Below are positions 24,652 to 35,325 of a DNA stretch of 52,135 nt, one piece after another; within the stretch, counting starts at the first letter, position 1, and every line of letters starts with the position of its first letter. The notes beneath the pieces are model-generated. The model was not told the DNA's origin, searched no databases, and was given only the letters and a program-made list of their open reading frames with translations. A program made the translations under genes and the position numbers. Source of the stretch: Nitrospira sp. (lineage in GTDB: Bacteria > Nitrospirota > Nitrospiria > Nitrospirales > Nitrospiraceae); assembly GCA_025934915.1 (NCBI GenBank), contig JAICWG010000012.1:1-52135 (forward strand). The letters are read 5' to 3'.

Positions 24652-26160
24652 CTAGAGCACGACCAAATCGTACTGCTCCAGATGCAACTGACTGTCCGGT
24701 GTGACGATGATTTTTGTTGAACAGTCTCGCTCCAATACTTCCACTCCGTGGCGCTCTTCGTCTTGCAGCAACTCAGCCACCGTTGGATGGGCTCCCACAA
24801 TAATCCGTTGCTGATCGGCAGACGGTTCAATCCGTCGGATTTCGCGGAAAATTTCGTACACCACGGTCGTGGGAGACTTCGTGTATCCACGACCTTCGCA
24901 ATAGCGGCACGGTTCCGACAGCGAACGTAGCAGGTCCTCCCGTACCCGTTCGCGGGAGATTTCGATCAAGCCGAGATCCGAAATCCTCGATATCCTCGTC
25001 CTCGCCTTATCCGACGCCATGGCGTCCACCAACGCATGGTAGACTTTATCCCGATTCTTCTCCCGCTCCATATCGATGAAGTCGACAATGATGATGCCGC
25101 CGATTCCCCGCAACTTGAGCTGATAGGCGACTTCTTTGGCCGCCTCGAGGTTGTTGCGTAAGATGGTCTCTTCCTGATCACGTTTTCCCACAAAGCGGCC
25201 CGTATTGACGTCGATCACAGTCATCGCTTCGGTATGATCGATCACGAGATAGCCTCCCGACTTGAGCCAGACTTTCCGGCTCAATGCGCGCGCAATTTCC
25301 TGCTCCACTCCCAGATGGTCGAACAAGGGCTCATCCTTATCGTAGAAATGAATCCGCGAGGTCTGTTCAGGAGAGAATCGCTGCACGAAGTCTCGAATGG
25401 CTTCGTATTCCTCCCGCGAATCGATCCACAATCGATCCACCTTTTTGCTGAACAGGTCTCTCACGACACGGAAACTCAAGCTCAAATCAGAATGCAGCAG
25501 CGCGGGAGCAGACAATTGTTCCCGCTTCGTCAAAATGTCCTGCCAGAGGACGTGCAGAAAGTCGACATCGGATTTCAATTCATCTTCCTTGACGCCTTCG
25601 CTGACCGTCCGCACGATATAGCCGAAACCGGAGCGCCTGACCCGGCGCATAATCTCCTTCAGTCTGGCCCGTTCTTCGTCCCTCGGAATCCGCCGAGACA
25701 CACCGATATGGTCCACGTTGGGCATAAAGACGAGGTATCGCCCGGGAAGTGAGACGTACGTCGTCACTCGCGACCCCTTGGTGCCGATTGGGCCCTTTGA
25801 AATCTGGACCATCAGCTCCTGGCCCTCACTCAGCAACTGTTCGATCGGCTTCGCGCTCTGACGCTTCGGACGGAGCATCTCCGAATCTTTTTCGTCTTCC
25901 TCGGCCTCAACCAACATGTCTCCCGGCTCTGCATCCGCCAACAGATCGGAGACGTGCATAAATGCCGCTTTTTCCAGGCCGATGTCCACAAACGCGGCTT
26001 GCATGCCAGGCAGCACCTTAGCCACCTTTCCCTTATAGATATTTCCGACAAAATCCTTATGCTTCGCGCGGTCACCGAACAAATCGGTGACGACTCCGTT
26101 ATCAAGCACGGCCACACGGGTTTCCTCCCGCGCGACGGTTATCGCGATCTCACTTCCCAT
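24652..26160 (-). CDS. rng: Ribonuclease G/E family endoribonuclease
   Basis: Endoribonuclease of 502 residues acting in rRNA and mRNA processing. The S1 domain lies at about 38-130 (GNIYKGKVAKVLPGMQAAFVDIG). The catalytic Asp pair is in VIDVNTGRFVGKR and IIIVDFIDM. The Zn-link cysteines are in CRYCEGRGY, which holds the tetramer together. Length matches RNase G rather than long RNase E. AAAGGAG lies before the ATG. It is transcribed with the mre/rodA genes upstream and dprA downstream; the mre-rng link is common in bacteria. Confidence 0.95.
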   Translation of the reverse strand: MGSEIAITVAREETRVAVLDNGVVTDLFGDRAKHKDFVGNIYKGKVAKVLPGMQAAFVDIGLEKAAFMHVSDLLADAEPGDMLVEAEEDEKDSEMLRPKRQSAKPIEQLLSEGQELMVQISKGPIGTKGSRVTTYVSLPGRYLVFMPNVDHIGVSRRIPRDEERARLKEIMRRVRRSGFGYIVRTVSEGVKEDELKSDVDFLHVLWQDILTKREQLSAPALLHSDLSLSFRVVRDLFSKKVDRLWIDSREEYEAIRDFVQRFSPEQTSRIHFYDKDEPLFDHLGVEQEIARALSRKVWLKSGGYLVIDHTEAMTVIDVNTGRFVGKRDQEETILRNNLEAAKEVAYQLKLRGIGGIIIVDFIDMEREKNRDKVYHALVDAMASDKARTRISRISDLGLIEISRERVREDLLRSLSEPCRYCEGRGYTKSPTTVVYEIFREIRRIEPSADQQRIIVGAHPTVAELLQDEERHGVEVLERDCSTKIIVTPDSQLHLEQYDLVVL

Positions 26161-26319
26161 ATTGACTCCTTTGGTCTACACGCCACGTGAGCCGGCTGAA
26201 GCGATGGACGCGGGCCCCAGCCCAGGTCGGTCACTCACTCCGCACACCGGCTCCACCGGCTTTCCATATTACTTTCTCCGAACGACGGAACACGAGCGTT
26301 CCGCCTATTCGGTCATCGT

Positions 26320-27441
26320 TCAATAAAACAGGCTCAGCCGCTTCCGCTTGACGTTCAACAGCAAGCCCAACGACGCCATGGTCATAATGGTGGCGCTTCC
26401 GCCATAACTCACCAGAGGCAAGGGAATGCCGACGATCGGAAACATCCCCGCCGTCATACCGATATTGATCACGACGCAGAAACACAACATTGCCACGATC
26501 CCCACGGCAAGCAGCGCTCCAAGCTGATCCTTCGCCTTGGACGCGATTTCCAGCGACAGCCAAATCAACGCCACAAACAATGTCAACAGGACCAACACGC
26601 CGAGAAATCCCCATTCTTCCGCAAAGACGGCGAACACAAAATCGGTATGGCCCTCCGGCAAAAACTTCAGCTGACTTTGGGTGCCGCCGTAAAGCCCCTT
26701 ACCCAACAATTCCCCAGACCCAATCGCGATTTTCGATTGCAGGGCATGGTAGCCCTTTCCTCCAGGGTCATAATCAGGATCGACGAACGCCATAATGCGC
26801 TGCCGCTGGTAATCATGCAAGGACCCCCACACTCCCTCCCAGGCAAACGGAAACAGCATGATCGAGAAGAGCAGGATAAACCCTAAGGCTTGCGACCGAA
26901 CGCCCACCATGAGGAGCATGGCGGCATACACCGCGACAAAGCTGAGTCCGCTCCCTAAATCGGGTTGTTTCAAGATGAGGAGGAGGCCGGGCAGCACCAA
27001 GAGGCCCGGAACGATCACACGCTGCAACCACCCCACACGAGGGGTTTTCGAGTAGTAGTGTGCCAACACCAAGACGAGGATGAGTTTGGCGAATTCAGAC
27101 GGCTGGAAGCTGAACGGACCCAATGCGATCCACCGCTGAGCCCCCTTGCTCGTTCGCCCTTCGAATAGCACAAAGACCAGCATCAGCAAGATAAAGACGT
27201 AGGCTGGATAGGCAAACCGCGCAAGACGATGGTAGTCCGATACCCACATGACGAGGAAGGCCGCCGAGCCGAGGCCGATCCATATCAACTGCTTGAGATA
27301 ATACGGCGCCGTCCCCCCCTGCTGCCCATGCGTGACACTATAAATGGACAACACGCCGATCCCCAGGATGGCAAGGATCAAGGCGACATAGCGGATGTCG
27401 AAACTATCGAGGCCCCGACTCTCGGTCAATCGATCAATCAT
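26320..27441 (-). CDS. rodA: Peptidoglycan glycosyltransferase RodA
   Basis: SEDS-family membrane glycosyltransferase that polymerises lipid II for side-wall growth. The 373-residue protein has about ten helices, with family segments GRTSKGAQRWIALGPFSFQP, QPSEFAKLILVL and VGIPLPLVSYGGSATIMTM. The ATG overlaps the mrdA stop by 4 bases, in keeping with the RodA-PBP2 enzyme pair. No lesion is visible. Confidence 0.97.
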   Translation of the reverse strand: MIDRLTESRGLDSFDIRYVALILAILGIGVLSIYSVTHGQQGGTAPYYLKQLIWIGLGSAAFLVMWVSDYHRLARFAYPAYVFILLMLVFVLFEGRTSKGAQRWIALGPFSFQPSEFAKLILVLVLAHYYSKTPRVGWLQRVIVPGLLVLPGLLLILKQPDLGSGLSFVAVYAAMLLMVGVRSQALGFILLFSIMLFPFAWEGVWGSLHDYQRQRIMAFVDPDYDPGGKGYHALQSKIAIGSGELLGKGLYGGTQSQLKFLPEGHTDFVFAVFAEEWGFLGVLVLLTLFVALIWLSLEIASKAKDQLGALLAVGIVAMLCFCVVINIGMTAGMFPIVGIPLPLVSYGGSATIMTMASLGLLLNVKRKRLSLFY

Positions 27442-29309
27442 GAATCTTTCGAGGTACGCCCCGGCCCATTCCCACGGGAAAAACCCGAGATGGCAGCCGG
27501 TATCTGGGGAGTGAGTTTCATATACGTTTCAATGACTTCCTTCGCAAGAGGAGCCGCGGCCGCCCCTCCGTGCCCCATATGTTCAGCGAGCACGGCAACC
27601 GCGATCTTCGGCGATTCCACCGGTGCAAAGGCGACGAACCATGCATGATCTCGGAACTTTTTGGGAATGTTTTCTTCCGGTCCGGTTCGGAGCGCCGCTA
27701 CTTGAGCCGTGCCCGTTTTCCCACCGATCGTCACCATGGAGGATTTTGCCTTCGTCGCCGTTCCCTTTGTGACGACGTCGGCGAGCGCGTCCTTGATGAC
27801 GCGGAATGTTTCCGGTTTCGCATTGATTTTTCCGCGCGGAACGGCAGGCAATTCTTGAAGGTTTCCCGACGTGCGATCCATGACCGCCTGCACCAGACGA
27901 GGGCGATAGCTGACTCCGTCGTTGGCGACTGTGCCGACGAGACTCGCCATTTGTAACGGCGTCACGGTCACATACCCCTGTCCGATGGCGGCCGAAATGG
28001 TCTCTCCGGGCAACCACTGCTCGTTCTTGGCTTTTTGCTTCCATGCGGTTGAGGGCATGATACCGGATCGTTCCGACGGTAATTCCACTCCAGTGGCCTT
28101 CCCAAGCCCGAAGTCCTTCCCAAACTCGGCCATCACATCGATCCCCATTCGTTGGCCGATCGTATAAAAGTACACGTCACAAGAATGGACCAACGCATTG
28201 TGCAGATCGACGTACCCATGACCGCTGACTTTCCAGTCATGATACAGCCGCTTGCCGAACTGGTACCCTCCATTACAGAACACGGTACTGGCAGGCGACA
28301 TGGTTTTTGTCTCCAACGCGGCCACGGCCATTGGGATCTTGAAGGTGGAACCGGGGGGATACTGCCCCTGTGAGGCACGATTGTTCAACGGACGCCCCTC
28401 GTCCTGCACGATTTCCACCCATTGCTTCGCGGTCAGTTCTCGGGAGAGCACGTTTGGGTCGAAGCCGGGACGGCTGGCCATGGCCAGAATATCCCCGCTG
28501 TTCGGATCGAGCGCCACGATGGCGCCGTGTTCTTGGCCCAGCAGATCTTCGGCAACCTTTTGGAGCCGCGCATCAATGGTGAGATAGAGGTCGTTCCCCG
28601 CTTGCGGCCTCTCGACAACCGAGGCTTTCTTCTCGTGGCCGAGCGCATCGACTTCCACGCTCTTTTGACCGGCCATTCCCCGCATGTGACGGTCATAGGA
28701 CTTTTCCACACCATATTGCCCCACGATGCTGCCTTGGTGGAGATCGATAAACTCCGGTTTCTCCAGTTGATCCGCCGAAATTTCTCCGACATAGCCCAGG
28801 AGATGGGCCGCTGTCACGCCGCCTGGATAGTTGCGCTGCGATTCGACCTGAATCATAACACCGGGCATGTCGAGACGATGGGATTCGACCAGCGTGGCAT
28901 CGCGCAGGGTCATGCGGTCTTTGATCTTGCGCGGAAGCAGCTTGCTGCCTTTTACCGTCATTTTTTTCCGAACGAGGGTCGGATCGAGGCCGAGCAAATC
29001 AGTCAGCTGCTGAATCAAGACTTCGCGATCTTTCACATCTTCCAGCGTGACATAGAGGCTGAAGCTCGGTACGTTATTCGCTAGAAGGACACCGTGTCGG
29101 TCATAGATCAGTCCACGTGCCGGCTCGAGCAACACCAATCTGGTACGATTGTTTTCCGACAAGTCTCTATAATATGGACCCTCGCGAATTTGCAGATGCC
29201 AGAGACGCAGACCAAGCAGCACCACCACCAGCAGGAGTCCTACACGAAGAATGAAGAGCCGTCGATGAAGGTCGCCGAATTCTGATTCCGAAGAATGCGT
29301 CGTCATCAT
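27438..29309 (-). CDS. mrdA: Penicillin-binding protein 2 (elongasome transpeptidase)
   Basis: Class B penicillin-binding protein of 623 residues. It has one N-terminal membrane helix (about 18-36), a dimerisation domain (about 60-215) and a transpeptidase domain with the three active-site motifs: S321-x-x-K324 in PGSTFKIP, S-C-D in HSCDVYFYT and KTG in GGKTGTAQ. It partners RodA, whose gene overlaps its 3' end. It lies nine bases downstream of mreD. Confidence 0.97.
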   Translation of the reverse strand: MMTTHSSESEFGDLHRRLFILRVGLLLVVVLLGLRLWHLQIREGPYYRDLSENNRTRLVLLEPARGLIYDRHGVLLANNVPSFSLYVTLEDVKDREVLIQQLTDLLGLDPTLVRKKMTVKGSKLLPRKIKDRMTLRDATLVESHRLDMPGVMIQVESQRNYPGGVTAAHLLGYVGEISADQLEKPEFIDLHQGSIVGQYGVEKSYDRHMRGMAGQKSVEVDALGHEKKASVVERPQAGNDLYLTIDARLQKVAEDLLGQEHGAIVALDPNSGDILAMASRPGFDPNVLSRELTAKQWVEIVQDEGRPLNNRASQGQYPPGSTFKIPMAVAALETKTMSPASTVFCNGGYQFGKRLYHDWKVSGHGYVDLHNALVHSCDVYFYTIGQRMGIDVMAEFGKDFGLGKATGVELPSERSGIMPSTAWKQKAKNEQWLPGETISAAIGQGYVTVTPLQMASLVGTVANDGVSYRPRLVQAVMDRTSGNLQELPAVPRGKINAKPETFRVIKDALADVVTKGTATKAKSSMVTIGGKTGTAQVAALRTGPEENIPKKFRDHAWFVAFAPVESPKIAVAVLAEHMGHGGAAAAPLAKEVIETYMKLTPQIPAAISGFSRGNGPGRTSKDS

Positions 29310-29318
29310 AATGAACGC

Positions 29319-29819
29319 CTACATTCGGGACTCGGACATCAACTGCTCGATATTCAAACGACTCCACATAAGCCAGTAGATCAGTCCTCCAATTACCGCA
29401 TCAAGGCAGGCTTGCGGCAACACCACAGTCCAGACAGCCCACCACCAATCCTGTTGCACGCTGAGCTTGAGGACGAACGGAGTGACCAGCCCAGTCAAGC
29501 AGGAAACGACCAGCAATCCCGCCACCAGGACGATAGGGCTCAGATAAACCACCTGTCGGCCCGCGAGGCCTGCTACGAATCCCGTGGTTCCCTTTAAGAC
29601 TGCGCCGGAAATTAGGTCTTGCGCGGAGAACAGACTCATCGCCCATCCGAGCGCGAGGCCGACCAATAAGCCATCAAGCTCTCCTGCTATGAGGCCGACC
29701 AAGCACACTGCCACAAAACTGAGATCCGGCTTCACACCCCACACGCTGATGTGCGGCAGGAGAACGGACTGAATCGGCACAAGACCGACGATCACGGCGA
29801 AATAGATGAGGGCTTTCAT
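29319..29819 (-). CDS. mreD: Rod shape-determining protein MreD
   Basis: Membrane protein of 166 residues with five to six helices. Sequence conservation in this family is low; the call rests on size, topology, the LVGLIAGELDGLLVGLALGW stretch and position between mreC and mrdA. The ATG overlaps the mreC stop by 4 bases. It would anchor the MreBC scaffold to the elongasome. Confidence 0.88.
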   Translation of the reverse strand: MKALIYFAVIVGLVPIQSVLLPHISVWGVKPDLSFVAVCLVGLIAGELDGLLVGLALGWAMSLFSAQDLISGAVLKGTTGFVAGLAGRQVVYLSPIVLVAGLLVVSCLTGLVTPFVLKLSVQQDWWWAVWTVVLPQACLDAVIGGLIYWLMWSRLNIEQLMSESRM

Positions 29820-30688
29820 GACTTGGGCTTCGGAACGCCAAGACGCTCCCCTTCGGTCGGAATAGAGGAAGACTGAATAACCAGCACTTCCTCGACCCGA
29901 TTCGGATCGACCTCCGGTGAAAGTTCCGCAGATTGGAACAGCGCTTCCTCTTCCTTATCGATTCTTATGATCGTGCCGATCGGTATACCGCGGGGGACCC
30001 CCCCCACCAATCCTGACGTGACGACGTGATCGCCCGGCCGCGCGTTGGACAACAGCGGAATGTACTTGAGCCTCGCCTGTCCCTGCGTCGTCCCTTCGAC
30101 TATTCCCTCATCTCTCGTGCGCTGGATTAATCCGGCAATCGCATTATTGGGATCCGTCACGAGCAGGACGACGGCGGTGGAGGCCGTGGTCTTGACGACG
30201 CGACCGACCACACCTGCCGGAGTGATCACTCCCTGGTCCGATTGAAGCCCGTCGGACGAACCTTTGTTCAAAATGATCGTTTTGTACCAATTGCCGGTAT
30301 CGCGCCCGATCACTTGGGCGGCGACCGATGCGGGAAGGACTTGCTTCTTAAACTCCAGCAACGCTGAGAGCCGCTCCGTCGCCACCGAGGCTTCTCGCAG
30401 CTGCCCGTTTTGTTCTTTGAGAAGATCCAGTTCTCTCTTCAACTGTTGATTTTCTTCTTCAACCTCCTGGAGGGCCACGTATCGTCCCCAGACATCGGCG
30501 ATCCGATCATATATCCCGGCCACGACCTGAAGCGGCCAACTGATAATCCATCCTAAGGGGCTGCCCATCTGCTGAAATACACTTTGGAGTTGGCCGGGTA
30601 GAAGCAAGAAGCCGAGCACGAGAATGACGGCAAGAACGAGGGCAACACGCCTAGCGCTGTATGATGCGCGTAAATTGACCATCCGCAT
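29816..30688 (-). CDS. mreC: Rod shape-determining protein MreC
   Basis: Bitopic periplasmic scaffold protein. The frame opens at 30760 inside mreB, but the ATG at 30688, 14 bases after the mreB stop and preceded by AAGG, gives a normal start (MRMVNLRASYSARRVALVLA). One membrane helix (about 15-33) is followed by a coiled coil (about 65-100, LQEVEEENQQLKRELDLLKE) and the paired beta-barrel domains, with VIGRDTGNWYKTIILNKGS and GDHVVTSGLVGGVPRGIPIG. Confidence 0.94.
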   Translation of the reverse strand: MRMVNLRASYSARRVALVLAVILVLGFLLLPGQLQSVFQQMGSPLGWIISWPLQVVAGIYDRIADVWGRYVALQEVEEENQQLKRELDLLKEQNGQLREASVATERLSALLEFKKQVLPASVAAQVIGRDTGNWYKTIILNKGSSDGLQSDQGVITPAGVVGRVVKTTASTAVVLLVTDPNNAIAGLIQRTRDEGIVEGTTQGQARLKYIPLLSNARPGDHVVTSGLVGGVPRGIPIGTIIRIDKEEEALFQSAELSPEVDPNRVEEVLVIQSSSIPTEGERLGVPKPKS

Positions 30689-30701
30689 GAGGGATGGAAC
30701 C

Positions 30702-31817
<1,116 letters not shown>

Positions 31818-32276
31818 TTAATCCGGGACCGCAAGCTGACCGGCGTCTAATACGTGCGTCCGAGCCACTTCATCGCCAAGCCTATGACCTTGCTCATTCC
31901 CAATGATCAAAAAACCTTCAAATGCTAAAATGGCCAGAGAAACGATCCATCCAATGTATGGCACCGCATACGCGATCTGTGCGCCACCCAACGGAAGATT
32001 CCGGATGATCGACTCTCGAAAACCGGCCGTATCCCGACCATCCAATCGCATGGTTTGCAGACCGACCAACCGTTTGCCGATACTTTTTCCGCCCGCAAAC
32101 CCATCGGCAATCAAGATGTAGGCCAAGCCGGAAAGAAAGCCGACCGGAGGAGCGATTTCGCCGGCAGCGACGACAATGAACAGATCAATTAACTTCGCAA
32201 TGAACCGATTCAGGACATGGGCCTTCGGATAGACTGTTGCTTCCAGCGTCGTCGAGGTCGGCCCCTCCTCTGCCAA
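31818..32276 (-). CDS. RDD-family membrane protein
   Basis: Protein of 152 residues with three to four hydrophobic segments. The RDD signature is present: RFIAKLIDLFIV at the first helix, GKSIGKRLVGLQTM in the middle and GHRLGDEVARTHV at the end. The start is TTG at 32276, supported by AAGGAG six bases upstream. Function of RDD proteins is mostly unknown, with some linked to transport. It sits upstream of mreB, divergent from the SurA_N-like gene. Confidence 0.85.
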   Translation of the reverse strand: MAEEGPTSTTLEATVYPKAHVLNRFIAKLIDLFIVVAAGEIAPPVGFLSGLAYILIADGFAGGKSIGKRLVGLQTMRLDGRDTAGFRESIIRNLPLGGAQIAYAVPYIGWIVSLAILAFEGFLIIGNEQGHRLGDEVARTHVLDAGQLAVPD

Positions 32277-32528
32277 GTATTCTCCTTCTAATTAGTGGCA
32301 AAGTATAACAAATCGCATCAACTTGCACAAACAAAGACCGATCTTTTTTCCTGGTTTCCTTTTCGGAACCTTGGCGAATCGTCTCTCGGTCTCCTGGAAG
32401 CAGTGCGAAAGAGCCTGTCGCCCAGGTACTGACGCTTGTAGACACTCCGCGTAAGACTGAACTCGTCGGCTCTTGCCTTCCGTCCGGCCCACAAGTACAC
32501 TGTCGATTCACAGAAGAAGAGGATTGAC

Positions 32529-33227
32529 ATGATCAAGACCATGCGCGACGCGGCTCACAACTACCCGTGGTTGCTCAAATCCATCATGGGAATCTTAGCT
32601 ATAGCCTTCGTGATAACGATGGGTTGGTGGGGCTTCGGGGAGCAAGCCGGTGGACCGGTCGCCAAGGTCGGCGACCAGGCGGTTTCGCTCGACGAATTCA
32701 AACGCACCTATGAAAATATGCGCCGTATCTACAAAGAAAACGTCAAGACCGACTTCAAAGAGGAAGAGTTCAAGGAATTCGTCGTCGGACAACTCGTCGA
32801 CAGCCGGGTGTGGATCATCGCGGCTGAAGAAATGGGCGTGCGTGTCTCTGATGCCGATTTGCGCGAACTGATCATGCAGACTCCGGTCTTTCAGAAAAAC
32901 GGAGCGTTCGACCCTGAGCTTTACCGCCGCATTCTAGCGGCTAATCATTTGACCCCGGCGTCGTTTGAATCGATCCAGCACCAGGAAGTCCTGGCTAATA
33001 AGGCTCGCATGATCGTACGAGACTCCGTTGCCCTGACCCCGGCAGAAATTTCCGAAGGACAGTCTCTCATGACCAGACCACAAGATTCAGACCCTGCTAA
33101 GGCAGCAGAAGCCAAGCAGCGGGTGTTGGATGACATGCTGTTGCAGAAACAACAACGTGCGCTGGTCTCGTTCCAGCAATCCATGAAAGCCAAGTTGCCG
33201 ATCACCATCCGCAGAGAACTACTGTAA
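32529..33227 (+). CDS. Membrane-anchored SurA_N/PpiD-like chaperone without a PPIase domain
   Basis: Protein of 232 residues. The N-terminal cytosolic stub plus one helix (about 13-36, LLKSIMGILAIAFVITMGWWG) resembles the PpiD anchor. The SurA N-terminal-like helical domain follows: VAKVGDQAVSLDEFKRTYEN and AAEEMGVRVSDADLRELI, then FDPELYRRILAANHLTPASF. The chain ends at about the point where parvulin domains begin in PpiD, so no isomerase active site exists. Likely a periplasm-facing chaperone. It is a single-gene unit. Confidence 0.8.
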   Translation: MIKTMRDAAHNYPWLLKSIMGILAIAFVITMGWWGFGEQAGGPVAKVGDQAVSLDEFKRTYENMRRIYKENVKTDFKEEEFKEFVVGQLVDSRVWIIAAEEMGVRVSDADLRELIMQTPVFQKNGAFDPELYRRILAANHLTPASFESIQHQEVLANKARMIVRDSVALTPAEISEGQSLMTRPQDSDPAKAAEAKQRVLDDMLLQKQQRALVSFQQSMKAKLPITIRRELL

Positions 33228-33395
33228 GTGTTGTTCCACATTGGTGCTGGGCAACCTCATAGAGAAACTTCCATCACCGTCCGACTCATCTATCCATTCA
33301 TGTCATTCTGAAATCAATGCCCTTGGCCGTACCCGGCGACAATCTCGCTTCGGGCAGGTATTACCGATCAAAGAACCCGCGAATACTCCCAAGGC

Positions 33396-33556
33396 TTATT
33401 TGCTAGGCGACGTATGCAGGGTCATAACTTGGGGGACTTTGAGAAAATGGGCATCGGTCGTGAGTACTTTTAACCCCATACTGCATGGCTGAAGCTGCAA
33501 TCCAAACGTCGTTCGTTGGAATCGGTGTTCCGGCCGCTCAAAGACAGTCCAAAATG
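33396..33556 (-). pseudogene. VapC toxin remnant
   Basis: Directly after the antitoxin stop the sequence reads AILD, as a PIN domain would begin. It then jumps to a C-terminal PIN block, GTPIPTNDVWIAASAMQYG, with the D-x-W active-site part. One extra base in GGGG changes frame, and LKVLTTDAHFLKVPQV follows in the next frame to a stop at 33396-33398. About two thirds of the toxin (the middle) is gone and the rest is frameshifted. Confidence 0.65.
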
Positions 33557-33558
33557 GC

Positions 33559-33816
33559 TCACTTCCGCATCCCCGGATCGATCGCCCGTTGTTCGGCGAA
33601 CGCCTGTTCAAACACCTTGGCCTCCTGCTTATTCCACGAGCCGGCGAGTTCATCCAGGTCATGATAACGTTGCGCTGGTCGCTTCTCCGATTCACCAAGA
33701 TGCTCTTGCAAGAGGCTGATGACCACCTTATCGACGCTCACCCCTTTCTTCTTCGCCCATTGGCGAATCGTACGATCCAACGACGGTGGAAGATTCCGCA
33801 ACATCACCGCCTTCAT
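33559..33816 (-). CDS. Ribbon-helix-helix antitoxin (FitA/VapB-like), toxin partner lost
   Basis: Protein of 85 residues from the ATG at 33816, which has GAAGGAGGAG just upstream; the frame runs 20 codons further but without a ribosome site. The N-terminal MKAVMLRNLPPSLDRTIRQW and AKKKGVSVDKVVISLLQEHL form an RHH DNA-binding domain. The tail YHDLDELAGSWNKQEAKVFE is the toxin-binding part of this antitoxin group. It seems intact next to a mostly deleted PIN toxin. Confidence 0.8.
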   Translation of the reverse strand: MKAVMLRNLPPSLDRTIRQWAKKKGVSVDKVVISLLQEHLGESEKRPAQRYHDLDELAGSWNKQEAKVFEQAFAEQRAIDPGMRK

Positions 33817-34143
33817 AACTCCTCCTTCTGCATCACGATATGCATCACGTCGATGCGAGGTTAGCAACACCGTCACAGGCTGTCAATCGTAGTGAAAGGG
33901 CAAGCCGGGCTGCCGCAGGAGTAAGAAGTCGGCTGGGAGCTAGGATTGAGGCATGGGGGCGGAAGTCACATTTGGTTGGGCACCACGTAGTCGAACCGCT
34001 TCACACTCCCGCCGCGGACACGCGGACGAGATACTACACTTCTGTGGTTATTCTGCCTGTCCCTTTTTCATCTACCCCTTGCCTGGGAATGGGACCGGCG
34101 ATGCCAGGTGGAGCCATCTTCTCAATTGTCTTGAGCATGGCCC
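33817..34143. other. Stretch between antitoxin and rhomboid gene
   Basis: No gene can be supported in these 327 bases. A 34-codon minus-strand frame runs from about 34138 to 34037 (start MLKTIEKMAPPG) behind an AAGGG, but nothing else argues that it is translated. It contains AAAAAGGGACAGGCAGAATA on the minus strand, similar to sequences I associate with REP/IS200-type repeats; this is a weak impression. Confidence 0.4.
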
Positions 34144-35208
34144 TTATCGCTTCGTAGCGAACGTCTTTTCGGCTTCCTGATGTTTGGTTATGCCTTGCTC
34201 GATCATTTGCGCATCTCCCTTCCGTGCACCCTCCTCCATTAACTTCCATCCTTCAAGGCGCCCATCCATGTACCCTACAAGCCTTCTCCGAACCTTCGAC
34301 AATTCCCTCGGCAGGTGGTCGTATATGTCCAGTGCCATTCGCTGATCCTGCCACGCTGGAACAATTTGGCGCACAATACGATCTGAAAAATCGGCATCAT
34401 TCACGGCCCCGGATCTTGCCGCTTCCATGAGTTCATTGTGTGCGGCAAACACTTTGTCCTCAGTAACATACAACCGCTGTAGCTCGACATCGAAGTCCGG
34501 CAAGGCAGACCACGTTTGGCGAACCATAATCAAGGCTAGGATACCGATTGCGGCTAGAGCGCCCCTTCGGGCTAGCATGGGGGAAACGGGTGTCGACAGT
34601 CCAAGCACGAAGCCCCCAATAAGCCCTCCTACGTGACCTGCCATATCGACGCCTGGACGTAAGCTGTTCAGCAGGTTGAACCCGATGAACACCAGCGCAC
34701 CCTTCAGTATACCTTTTGCCACCTCTGCTTCCAGAAGTGATCGGTCGGTTATCAAAAGCGCGATAAACGATCCATACAAACCGAATACGGCACCGGATGC
34801 TCCAGCCGAGGCCACGTACGGGTTCCACGCAAGGCTCGCAATGCTCTCAGCAATGCCTGATAAAAAGTAAAGCTGCAAATAAGTCGCTTTGCCCAACAAT
34901 AGCTCAAGGAAGGCGCCCACACTGAATAGGACATACATGTTGATTATCAAATGAAAAATGCCTATATGAACAAAGGTCGCCGTGATCAGCCGCCACCATT
35001 CCCCTGCGGTCGTCATCGGGCCATAATTAGCTCCCCAAGCTTTCAGGATGTTCGGTGACGGATCGATAAGAGAGATGCCGTTGATGCCCATGAGAACGAA
35101 CACAAGGACATTGCAGACGATCAACGCAAGCGTAACGAGGGGAATCGAGTGTGCTGAGGATCTTCGTACCGCACCCTGGGTCGATTCAATGCTACTTGTT
35201 TCTTCCAT
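34144..35208 (-). CDS. Rhomboid-family intramembrane serine protease
   Basis: Membrane protein of 354 residues. Six helices in the first 220 residues carry the rhomboid features: H81, H86 and N90 in FVHIGIFHLIINM, the catalytic serine S138 in GASGAVFG and the catalytic histidine H192 in MAGHVGGLIGGF. A soluble C-terminal part of about 130 residues, mostly helical, follows; it is longer than in minimal rhomboids and may bind partners. Substrates unknown. The neighbouring gene is a membrane protein on the same strand. Confidence 0.92.
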   Translation of the reverse strand: MEETSSIESTQGAVRRSSAHSIPLVTLALIVCNVLVFVLMGINGISLIDPSPNILKAWGANYGPMTTAGEWWRLITATFVHIGIFHLIINMYVLFSVGAFLELLLGKATYLQLYFLSGIAESIASLAWNPYVASAGASGAVFGLYGSFIALLITDRSLLEAEVAKGILKGALVFIGFNLLNSLRPGVDMAGHVGGLIGGFVLGLSTPVSPMLARRGALAAIGILALIMVRQTWSALPDFDVELQRLYVTEDKVFAAHNELMEAARSGAVNDADFSDRIVRQIVPAWQDQRMALDIYDHLPRELSKVRRRLVGYMDGRLEGWKLMEEGARKGDAQMIEQGITKHQEAEKTFATKR

Positions 35209-35325
35209 GTTCGCCTCCTACTTCAGAACGGTGCGGTCGTCGCCATAGCCACTAGAGTGTCTGCGATGGCTTCAACGAAGTGAGCGCGCCCGTTTTCATT
35301 AAGCAGCACAACAAACCTGCGTCGA

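Noticed and set aside
33960..34040. GGTTCGA-containing segment as a possible tRNA
   Set aside because: No acceptor, D or anticodon stems can be formed around it. No tRNA gene was seen in any of the gaps inspected.
34037..34138. A 34-codon minus-strand frame behind AAGGG at the 3' end of the rhomboid gene
   Set aside because: No recognisable sequence or second line of evidence; it partly overlaps the end of the rhomboid gene.
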